Positions 1 to 5,251 of a stretch of DNA of 6,142 bases are shown in pieces. Below the pieces are notes generated by a model. It saw nothing but the letters and a program-made list of their open reading frames with translations, was not told where the DNA came from and did not search any database. This DNA comes from Sulfurimonas sp. (GTDB lineage Bacteria; Campylobacterota; Campylobacteria; Campylobacterales; Sulfurimonadaceae): the NCBI GenBank assembly GCA_022712775.1, contig JAFLJZ010000110.1:1-6142 (forward strand), read 5' to 3'. Within the stretch, counting starts at the first letter, position 1, and every line of letters starts with the position of its first letter. A program made the position numbers and the translations under genes.

Positions 1-552
1 TCAAACAAAATTTCATCTATGTCTAAAGAGAGAGCCGAACTTTTTGAGAGACCTCATTCTTGGAGTATAGGACCTAAAGATGCAAAAGTGCATTTGGTTG
101 AATTTTTTGACCCAGCATGTGAAACATGTGCACAATTTCATCCTCTTGTCAAAGAAATCATGAAAGAGAATGAAGGCAAGATAAGATTTACACTTCGTTA
201 TGCTCCATTTCATCATGGCTCCTCAGATAGCATTAAAATGCTTGAAGCTGCTAGAAAGCAGGGTAAATTTGATGAAACACTTACTATGATGTTTAAAACA
301 CAAGGGTACTGGACACAGCATCATAAGGTAAAACCAGAAGTTTTATGGAAGTTTATGCATAGAATGGGGTTAGATATGGATAAGCTCGTCAAAGATATTA
401 AAGACCCTGCTATGAACAAGCTTATCGCACAAGACTTAGCAGATGCAAAAGTGTTAGGTGCAAATAAAACACCTTCTTATTTTGTCAACGGGAAACCACT
501 TCAAGAGTTTGGATATGAACAATTAAAAGCCTTGATATATTCTGAGTTATAA
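1..552 (+). CDS. DsbA-like thioredoxin-fold protein, 5'-truncated by the window edge
   Basis: The product is a thioredoxin-fold disulfide oxidoreductase of the DsbA family, probably acting in the periplasm on protein thiols. The redox motif CETC (nt 118-129) sits in FFDPACETCAQFHP just after the first beta strand. The cis-proline loop follows as NKTPSYFVNGKP (Pro at nt 472-474), with the helical insertion between them, so the catalytic fold is complete. The reading frame is open from base 1 through the ATG at 19, and that ATG has no Shine-Dalgarno sequence in front of it. I therefore think the true start, with a signal peptide, lies upstream of the window; about 183 residues are visible, against roughly 210-230 expected. 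The final TAA is 25 bases before the ArsI-like gene, so the two may be co-transcribed. Fold and motif are secure; the exact substrate and redox direction are not visible. Confidence 0.85.
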   Translation, partial: SNKISSMSKERAELFERPHSWSIGPKDAKVHLVEFFDPACETCAQFHPLVKEIMKENEGKIRFTLRYAPFHHGSSDSIKMLEAARKQGKFDETLTMMFKTQGYWTQHHKVKPEVLWKFMHRMGLDMDKLVKDIKDPAMNKLIAQDLADAKVLGANKTPSYFVNGKPLQEFGYEQLKALIYSEL

Positions 553-577
553 GTACTCTTAAATAAAGGATAAAAAA

Positions 578-1036
578 ATGAAAAGAAAACTCCATGTTCA
601 TATCTCAGTTGATAACATACAAGAAAGTGTAGCATTTTACAATGCTCAATTTAGAATGGATGCGACAAAACTTAAAGATGATTATGCACAATGGATAGTT
701 GAGGATATGTCACTTAACTTTGCCATTTCGACAAGAGGTTCAGACAAAGGAATGAATCATCTCGGTGTTCAATACGACTCAGACGAAGACCTTTTAGAAG
801 CACAAAAATATTTTGAGAACAAAGGTATTAAAGGTATTGTAGATAACAATACAACCTGTTGTTATAAAGCTTCAAACAAATACTGGCTAAAAGACCCAAC
901 AGGTATTGTTTGGGAAAACTACCATTCTAGTGAAGATATAGAAGTATTTGGCGATGCTACTAAAGATGATGGCTCAGCGTGTTGTGCACCTACTGGAATG
1001 TGGCAAACAGCGAAACCTGGGAGTTGTGATTCTTAA
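578..1036 (+). CDS. arsI: ArsI/CadI-type glyoxalase-fold protein (putative C-As lyase)
   Basis: This 152-residue protein of the vicinal-oxygen-chelate (glyoxalase/bleomycin resistance) superfamily resembles ArsI, the Fe(II)-dependent dioxygenase that cleaves the carbon-arsenic bond of trivalent organoarsenicals in the cytoplasm. Visible support: the opening KLHVHISV with His6 as likely metal ligand, His61 in MNHLG, and Glu113 in VWENYH complete the family's 2-His-1-Glu set. The adjacent pair Cys94-Cys95 in NTTCCYKASNKYW matches the organoarsenical-binding cysteines of ArsI. The tail is cysteine-rich (Cys135-Cys136, Cys150), as is common in ArsI/CadI. The start is set by AAAGGA at 565-570, seven bases before the ATG. 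It follows the DsbA-like gene by 25 bases and converges on cobB with overlapping stop codons. No arsR, arsC or arsenite-efflux gene is in the window. The cadmium-induced CadI subgroup is the main alternative, so the reaction is inferred. Confidence 0.8.
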   Translation: MKRKLHVHISVDNIQESVAFYNAQFRMDATKLKDDYAQWIVEDMSLNFAISTRGSDKGMNHLGVQYDSDEDLLEAQKYFENKGIKGIVDNNTTCCYKASNKYWLKDPTGIVWENYHSSEDIEVFGDATKDDGSACCAPTGMWQTAKPGSCDS

Positions 1037-2286
1037 CATCTCCACATACTATGAAGATAAGTTCCTGTAATTTTACCTTTTTTCCAAGTGCCATCTTTCA
1101 TATTTTTTTGTGAAATTTTATACAAACCTCCATCAGCTTTTGGAGCAGAAGTAACAAAAGAATAATGAAAAGCATGTCCTAAGGTAATCGCACCACTTTG
1201 GCTATCAAGTCCCTTGTAGTAACCTAGTCGTTCTCGTTTTTCACCTAATTCAAATTCTATGTCTAAAACTCCACTCATCTCTTTATCATCTATTCTTTTA
1301 CCTAAATAAATTAAACCTGCACACTCAGCGTAAATGTGTTTGTTGTTGTTAGCATGTGCTATAAGTGATGTTTTAAAAGTGTTAGAATCTTTTATGCGTG
1401 CATAACTTTCATCTGTTTCAACATAACCACCACCTATTATGACTATATCAGCGTCATCTGGAATCGACTCATCTTTTGTGGAATCAACTAACACTAATTC
1501 AGAATATTTCTCTTTTAAATATTCTATGTTATCGTGATATATGAAAGAGAAATTCTTATCTTTTACAAGCACACATTTTTCATCTTTTTCTATTATCTCT
1601 TTAAATGGGTACACCTGTGATTCTAAAAGTTCTATGCCCATAACACTTTCTAGCACAGGCATATCAATATTTTTTAAAACATCTTGGGCAATACTCGCTA
1701 ACTCTTTATTTATTAACTCTTCTAAATCCAAACCTAAGTGACGTGAAGCGATTGAGGGTAAGTTTTTTTCAATCCAACCAACAACTACAATACCTTTACA
1801 TTCAATTTCTATATGTTTTTTTACTAAATCAAAGTGCATTTTTGAAGATATTTTATTTAATACAACTGTTTTGATAGTGTTGTCATCACGAAATTCCAAC
1901 ATCCCTTTTAAAATCGCGGCTATTGTGATGTAGCTTCCACTTGCATCTAAAAGTAAGAGTGTAGCAATATCTAGAATTTTAGCCACATCATAAGCAGATG
2001 AACCTTTATCCATGCCATCATAAAAGCCCATTACACCTTCGCAAATAGCTACATCTTTATCGAGGTACCTGTTGAAAATCCAGTTTACTTGGGCTTTATT
2101 CATCATGTAAGCATCAAGGTTAACAGAGGGAATACCTGCAACCTTCTCATGAAACTGAGGGTCTATAAAATCAGGTCCTATTTTGTAAGGGCGAACACTT
2201 GATTTGAAATGATGTAAAAGTGCCATAGTTAGCAAAGTTTTACCTTGATTAGATGCTATGGCTGATATGACTAATGCTTTTTTCAA
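1033..2286 (-). CDS. cobB: Cobyrinate a,c-diamide synthase (CobB/CbiA), TTG start
   Basis: This cytoplasmic enzyme uses ATP and glutamine to amidate the a and c carboxylates of (cobalt-)cobyrinate or hydrogenobyrinate. The N-terminal P-loop domain shows ASNQGKT (residues 11-17), KIGPDFIDP (35-43) and EGVMGFYDG (83-91), all typical of CbiA. The C-terminal class I-like glutamine amidotransferase domain (about 240-417) has the nucleophile Cys322 in IYAECAGLIYLG and His412 in TYLHSMW. At 417 residues it is slightly shorter than the usual 430-460, stopping soon after the catalytic His. The start is TTG at 2286-2284: an in-frame TAG lies seven codons upstream with no ATG or GTG between, and starting later would cut the P-loop strand; AGAGA lies just upstream as a weak ribosome site. 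It is divergent from cbiK with a 45-base gap and convergent with the ArsI-like gene. Cobyric acid synthase (CbiP) is less likely given length and motifs. Confidence 0.93.
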   Translation of the reverse strand: MKKALVISAIASNQGKTLLTMALLHHFKSSVRPYKIGPDFIDPQFHEKVAGIPSVNLDAYMMNKAQVNWIFNRYLDKDVAICEGVMGFYDGMDKGSSAYDVAKILDIATLLLLDASGSYITIAAILKGMLEFRDDNTIKTVVLNKISSKMHFDLVKKHIEIECKGIVVVGWIEKNLPSIASRHLGLDLEELINKELASIAQDVLKNIDMPVLESVMGIELLESQVYPFKEIIEKDEKCVLVKDKNFSFIYHDNIEYLKEKYSELVLVDSTKDESIPDDADIVIIGGGYVETDESYARIKDSNTFKTSLIAHANNNKHIYAECAGLIYLGKRIDDKEMSGVLDIEFELGEKRERLGYYKGLDSQSGAITLGHAFHYSFVTSAPKADGGLYKISQKNMKDGTWKKGKITGTYLHSMWRC

Positions 2287-2331
2287 GTTTTTTCTCTATA
2301 ATCTATAAAATTTTAATATGAATGGAACTTT
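2287..2331. promoter_or_regulatory. Divergent cobB/cbiK promoter region
   Basis: This 45-base AT-rich gap separates the starts of two divergent cobalamin genes and must hold both control regions unless they read in from elsewhere. On the plus strand a perfect TATAAT lies at 2297-2302, which would start transcription near 2309 and leave a leader of about 23 bases with GGAA (2324-2327) as a weak ribosome site for cbiK. For cobB the minus strand offers several AT-rich -10 candidates that overlap the plus-strand one, so I do not choose. A 10-bp palindrome, TAAAATTTTA (2306-2315), lies in the middle but is low-complexity. There is no room for a cobalamin riboswitch. Confidence 0.45.
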
Positions 2332-3171
2332 ATGAAACGATACAGACATTATAACAAAGGCACGGCAATAATTCTTTCATGTTTTGGTTCAGTTATTGAG
2401 CAAGACAAGTATTTTAGGTTTGAGGAGTACATTAAAAAGGAGTTTGAAGGTACTCCTATTTTTACTGCTTTTTCTTCAAAGATGGTTATTAAAGAGTTAG
2501 CAAAAGAGGGAAAAATTTACAAAAATCTTCCTCAGGTAATGGCTGATGTAGATATGGAGGGATATAAACGCTATATAGTTGTTTCTGTAAACATTTTTCC
2601 AACAGATGAGCATGAAGTTCTTATTCGTATGGTCAAAGGATTTAAAAAATTCTCACTTGCAAATATTCGTTATACAAATCCTCTTCTACAAAAAACAAAA
2701 GAAACTTCACTTTACCTCAAAAATCTTGATGAAACGATTCGTAGAGAGACTGAAGAGATTATTAACCTGTATGTGATTCATGGAGTGCCTGTACTTAATC
2801 TCTTGGGACTAGAATCAGTATCGTATACCGCAAATTTCTTGAAGATGATAAACACAAATAACCTTACCTGTTCACTTGAGGGTGAATTTCCTTTTTATGC
2901 TGTAAAAGATGCGATAAGAAGAGAAATACTTCTTAGAATCAAGCAAAACCCTAAGCTAAAAGTACAAGTTGTTCCTATGTTGCTTGTTAGTGGAAATCAT
3001 TATTTTAAAGACATGATAGAAATCAGTGAAGAAATTAACGAGTATTGTAATTGTAGTATTACTCCATCACTTGATGATACACCGAAGTTCAACCTGCTTG
3101 GTCAAGAGAATGTAAGAAAGATATTTAGAGATAATATAGAAGTAGAAATAAAAAAACTAGGGCTTGATTAA
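2332..3171 (+). CDS. cbiK: CbiK-type sirohydrochlorin cobaltochelatase
   Basis: The product is a class II chelatase that inserts Co(II) into sirohydrochlorin, the cobalt-insertion step of the anaerobic B12 pathway. Compared from memory with Salmonella CbiK, the N-terminal half matches well: AFSSKMVIKEL (46-56) against AFTSGMIIRKL, and TDEHE (91-95) against the GDEYE region. The metal and catalytic residues are recoverable: His150 in VIHG, Glu183 or Glu185 in SLEGEFP, and His223 in PMLLVSGNHYFKDM, corresponding to His145, Glu175 and His207. It lacks the second His of the usual GHGxxH stretch. At 279 residues it is slightly longer than the 264 of Salmonella. No signal peptide is seen, so it should be cytoplasmic, unlike the periplasmic CbiK of some sulfate reducers. 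It is divergent from cobB and shares a terminator with cbiM; all three genes argue for cobalt rather than iron or nickel. Confidence 0.8.
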   Translation: MKRYRHYNKGTAIILSCFGSVIEQDKYFRFEEYIKKEFEGTPIFTAFSSKMVIKELAKEGKIYKNLPQVMADVDMEGYKRYIVVSVNIFPTDEHEVLIRMVKGFKKFSLANIRYTNPLLQKTKETSLYLKNLDETIRRETEEIINLYVIHGVPVLNLLGLESVSYTANFLKMINTNNLTCSLEGEFPFYAVKDAIRREILLRIKQNPKLKVQVVPMLLVSGNHYFKDMIEISEEINEYCNCSITPSLDDTPKFNLLGQENVRKIFRDNIEVEIKKLGLD

Positions 3172-3183
3172 GCCTCTAGTTTT
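3150..3183. terminator. Bidirectional rho-independent terminator between cbiK and cbiM
   Basis: An inverted repeat pairs ACTAGGGCTT (3156-3165) with AAGCCTCTAGT (3170-3180) around the loop GATT, with one bulged T at 3175. It is flanked by seven A on the left (3150-3156) and four T on the right (3180-3183), so the hairpin has a U-run in both transcripts. The right tract is shorter, so termination of cbiK may be weaker than that of cbiM. The stem includes the last codons and stop of cbiK, and the right T-run touches the cbiM stop. Confidence 0.85.
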
Positions 3184-3862
3184 ATGCTTGATTGAAAAGA
3201 CGTTTATTTACTAAGGTAGTTTTAGAAAATGTGTCTTTTGATGCTTTAGCAAGTGCTAAAACAGCTAAGTCTGCCAGAGGTTCGATTAAGATAACAAGCA
3301 TATAAGCAGCTCCAAAACTAAGCACTGAAGCTACATTTTCCGCCCCAAATCCTTGACCATAAAAAGCCCAAAAAGCAACCCATGTTACGATTCCAGCTTG
3401 GTAGGCAGTTGAAAGTTTAAGTACGTCTGTGTATTTTAATTCTGTATATGCCACATCTTTAGGAATAACCTTTGAAGCTAAATACGCGATTCCCATAAGT
3501 GGAACAAGTAAAGAAGTTACATTCATTCCAAACTGTGGTAAATCAAATGGTGCGAAAAATATTCCTTGGGCTAAAAGTCCAAGTGCTAAACCTATACTTG
3601 CAGGAGCAAGACCAAAAAGTAAGAAAAGCGTTGAGCCCATAATTAGGTGAACTTCTGATACTCCAACAGGAAAATGTGGAAATACTTGAAAAAATGTAAG
3701 TACTGCAAGTGTTGAAGCAAATGCTTTTACTAAAAAAGATGCGATATTACTTTCTTTAATGCTATCATATGATACTTTCGCAGTTACTAAGAGTGCTGCT
3801 GATGCTGTCGCGTACGAAAGACCTATCTTCGCTGCGTCTACCATTGCTGGTTCTATATGCAT
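3182..3862 (-). CDS. cbiM: CbiM-type cobalt/nickel ECF transporter substrate-binding membrane protein
   Basis: This is the membrane S-component of a CbiMNQO/NikMNQO energy-coupling-factor importer. The N-terminus MHIEP is the family signature: the Met1 amine and His2 form part of the metal site, completed by a later His, here probably His72 in SEVHLIMG. The following FGLAPASIGLALGLLAQ and FGMNV segments match the conserved CbiM core. About seven hydrophobic segments can be drawn (roughly 11-30, 41-60, 72-86, 88-105, 112-130, 150-168, 176-203) over 226 residues, a normal length. The start is well placed: AAGGA on the minus strand (3870-3874) lies seven bases upstream of ATG. cbiN, cbiQ and cbiO are not adjacent, so the energising subunits must be elsewhere. 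Cobalt rather than nickel is inferred from the neighbouring cbiK and cobB; sequence alone does not decide. Confidence 0.87.
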   Translation of the reverse strand: MHIEPAMVDAAKIGLSYATASAALLVTAKVSYDSIKESNIASFLVKAFASTLAVLTFFQVFPHFPVGVSEVHLIMGSTLFLLFGLAPASIGLALGLLAQGIFFAPFDLPQFGMNVTSLLVPLMGIAYLASKVIPKDVAYTELKYTDVLKLSTAYQAGIVTWVAFWAFYGQGFGAENVASVLSFGAAYMLVILIEPLADLAVLALAKASKDTFSKTTLVNKRLFNQA

Positions 3863-3898
3863 GTTTAATTCCTTTTAATATATAGTTTTCTTAATTGG

Positions 3899-3904
3899 AT
3901 TATA
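3899..3904 (-). promoter_or_regulatory. -10 box of the cbiM promoter
   Basis: On the minus strand this reads TATAAT, preceded by GT and a T-rich upstream region, as in sigma-70 promoters of Campylobacterota that lack a clear -35. The predicted start near 3892 gives a leader of about 30 bases that contains the AAGGA ribosome site. It forms the left arm of the inverted repeat shared with the promoter of the divergent operon. Confidence 0.5.
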
Positions 3905-3931
3905 ACTAACTTATGCAATAATTCGTTATAA
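3900..3931. repeat. Widely spaced inverted repeat TTATAAC-N18-GTTATAA
   Basis: Perfect 7-bp arms at 3900-3906 and 3925-3931 flank an 18-base spacer between cbiM and the divergent phosphatase operon. Each arm overlaps a proposed -10 box, one per strand, so the symmetry may simply be two mirrored promoters. It could also be an operator for a metal regulator such as NikR, whose sites are widely spaced inverted repeats, though the arm sequence is not a recognised consensus. Confidence 0.45.
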
Positions 3932-3932
3932 A
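3927..3932 (+). promoter_or_regulatory. -10 box for the phosphatase-cobD operon
   Basis: TATAAA, preceded by GT, mirrors the cbiM -10 box on the other strand. It predicts a transcription start near 3940, just before the palindrome at 3942-3958 and about 35 bases before the GTG at 3974. If this is the promoter, the upstream GTG at 3947 would have almost no leader. Confidence 0.4.
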
Positions 3933-3941
3933 AATAATAAA

Positions 3942-3958
3942 TAAATGTGTTACATTTA
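3942..3958. promoter_or_regulatory. 17-bp palindrome TAAATGT-N3-ACATTTA, possible operator
   Basis: Perfect 7-bp arms (3942-3948 and 3952-3958) surround GTT. The site lies just downstream of the predicted transcription start of the phosphatase operon and upstream of its ribosome binding site, a normal place for a repressor. It has no T-run and so is not a terminator. The binding protein is unknown. Confidence 0.4.
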
Positions 3959-3963
3959 AACAA

Positions 3964-3970
3964 AGAGGAA
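3964..3970 (+). promoter_or_regulatory. Ribosome binding site that fixes the GTG start at 3974
   Basis: AGAGGAA ends three bases before the GTG at 3974 (five bases from GAGG), whereas the in-frame GTG at 3947 has only an A/T-rich stretch in front of it. This is the main reason for choosing the shorter form of the phosphatase. Confidence 0.65.
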
Positions 3971-3973
3971 ATT

Positions 3974-4810
3974 GTGCCAAAGATATCACGAAGAAATTTT
4001 ATAAAGAATGCTATAGCACTAAGTACATTACCCATAATTGCATCTGCTAACTCTAAAGAAGATAACTTAAGATTTATTCACATAACTGATTCACATATGG
4101 ATTTATCTGATGAAAATAGTATCGAAGCTATGGAATTAATGGTTACTTTTATAAATGAAAAATACACAAACATTGACTACGTACTCTTTGGTGGGGACAA
4201 CTTTAACAACAATGTAAAAAACAATAAGGATGCTCTAAAATTTAAAGAGATTATAGATAAACTTCACTGTCCATCGTATCTTGTTCGTGGGAATAAAGAA
4301 GCTTCTACAAAAAAAGAAAAGATGAATATTGATGAGTTTACAAAAATATTTTTAGAAACTGATGCCATTCATGTTGAAGGAAAAAATTGGCTTTTACAAC
4401 ATAAAGGATACCTTGTTTTAGGGCTTGACAGCTGTATAGAAAACCAAAACAATGGACTGTATACAGAAAAAACGCTTGAATTTGCCACGCGTGCTTTACG
4501 TAAATCTAAACCAACTATTATCCTCAACCACCATCCTTATACAAACTATTGGAAGGGTACAAAAGAAGAAGATATTCACAAATATGTACTAGGTAATACA
4601 GAAGAAGTGCAAAAGAAACTTTTTTCTTATCCAAACCTTATTTTAACGCTTTCAGGACATAAACATATTGATTCTGTAAGTGAGATTAACAATACAAAAG
4701 CAATCGTAACAAGGGGCTTTATACGCCCACTAGACTTAGATATGTACCCTATGCGATACGTTGAGATTGTTGAGAATGAAGTTCATGAAAAACTCATTTA
4801 CACTTCGTAA
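3974..4810 (+). CDS. Tat-exported calcineurin-like metallophosphoesterase
   Basis: A 278-residue dinuclear-metal phosphoesterase of the calcineurin/CpdA-like superfamily. With the GTG start at 3974 the protein opens with MPKISRRNFIK, a textbook twin-arginine motif (Arg6-Arg7), then a short hydrophobic stretch and a likely cleavage after ASA (residue 25), which places it in the periplasm or at its inner face. Metal-site motifs in order: Asp39 and His41 in ITDSH, Asp75 in FGGDN, Asn107 in RGNKE, His186/His187 in LNHHP, and His229/His231 in SGHKH. The usual GNHD/E motif has Lys108 in place of the proton-donating His, which may alter activity or specificity; metal ligands are intact. It leads a plus-strand operon with the Cys-rich protein, the kinase and cobD. 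A role in removing phosphate from a corrinoid or nucleotide precursor is conceivable, but export makes an intracellular CobC/CobZ substitute doubtful. Substrate unknown. Confidence 0.85.
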   Translation: MPKISRRNFIKNAIALSTLPIIASANSKEDNLRFIHITDSHMDLSDENSIEAMELMVTFINEKYTNIDYVLFGGDNFNNNVKNNKDALKFKEIIDKLHCPSYLVRGNKEASTKKEKMNIDEFTKIFLETDAIHVEGKNWLLQHKGYLVLGLDSCIENQNNGLYTEKTLEFATRALRKSKPTIILNHHPYTNYWKGTKEEDIHKYVLGNTEEVQKKLFSYPNLILTLSGHKHIDSVSEINNTKAIVTRGFIRPLDLDMYPMRYVEIVENEVHEKLIYTS

Positions 4811-4824
4811 GCAAAGGTTAAAAG

Positions 4825-5250
4825 ATGGGATATAGTGATTGGTTTTCTAAACATGCGGCTAAACATAAGATAATAGTTACAAAACTACAGGCAAAAAAGT
4901 ATACAAAAGAGCAAATAATCACGTATTTTGATTTTGATAGTATGGTCAAAAATGAACCTGACTTTTGTCCTTTGTATAAAGATAATAAAAAATGTCATGA
5001 TATGGAATCACTCAACTGCTATCTCTGTGCCTGCCCTAACTTTCGTTTTAATGATTCTGGAATCAAAAAAATAGATTCTAAAACACAATTTAGTGTCTGT
5101 AACATAGAATCAAAAGATGGGTGCCAAGGTATATATGGAGATAAAATACATCAGGACTGCTCAAAATGTGGCGTTCCTCACCATCGTAGCTATGTTGAAA
5201 AACACTTCGATCTTGACTGGAAAACTGCTATGAAAGAGTGCTCTTTATAA
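4825..5250 (+). CDS. Cysteine-rich small protein, PF04071/COG2158-like, in the cobalamin operon
   Basis: A 141-residue soluble protein with ten cysteines (48, 57, 65, 68, 70, 92, 100, 112, 115, 139). The pattern FCPLY, then LNCYLCACP, then DCSKCGVPHH resembles the small Cys-rich family I recall as PF04071/COG2158, whose biochemical function is not established. Clustered CxxCxC and CxxCxxPHH suggest Zn or an iron-sulfur cluster. The N-terminal 45 residues (GYSDWFSKHAAKH onward, with KKYTKEQI) are an extra helical part. No signal peptide or membrane segment is visible. AAAGG at 4813-4817 lies seven bases before the ATG. It starts 14 bases after the phosphatase and ends one base before the kinase, so it is firmly in the operon with cobD. 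A metal chaperone, redox or regulatory role for cobalamin synthesis is only inference. Confidence 0.8.
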   Translation: MGYSDWFSKHAAKHKIIVTKLQAKKYTKEQIITYFDFDSMVKNEPDFCPLYKDNKKCHDMESLNCYLCACPNFRFNDSGIKKIDSKTQFSVCNIESKDGCQGIYGDKIHQDCSKCGVPHHRSYVEKHFDLDWKTAMKECSL

Positions 5251-5251
5251 A

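Noticed and set aside
13..216. 67-codon minus-strand ORF opposite the DsbA-like gene
   Set aside because: It lies antisense to a clear thioredoxin-fold frame, shows no domain, and is best explained as a shadow of the real gene.
1541..1741. 66-codon plus-strand ORF inside cobB
   Set aside because: It is antisense to the linker between the two CobB domains, has low-complexity Ser/Phe-rich content and no recognisable motif.
3429..3650. 73-codon plus-strand ORF inside cbiM
   Set aside because: It is antisense to conserved membrane segments of CbiM and has no independent support.
3863..3973. Possible cobalamin riboswitch upstream of cbiM or the phosphatase operon
   Set aside because: The leaders are about 30-35 bases, far too short for the roughly 200-base B12 element, and no B12-box-like motif was seen. 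The same holds for 2287-2331.
3974..4810. Phosphatase as a direct replacement for CobC/CobZ in alpha-ribazole phosphate dephosphorylation
   Set aside because: The strong Tat signal would export it, while that step is cytoplasmic. I kept only a looser hypothesis about cobamide-related phosphate removal.
5053..5064. Inverted repeat GATTC-TG-GAATC
   Set aside because: It lies in the middle of the Cys-rich gene, has a two-base loop and AT-rich arms, and is explained by coding sequence.
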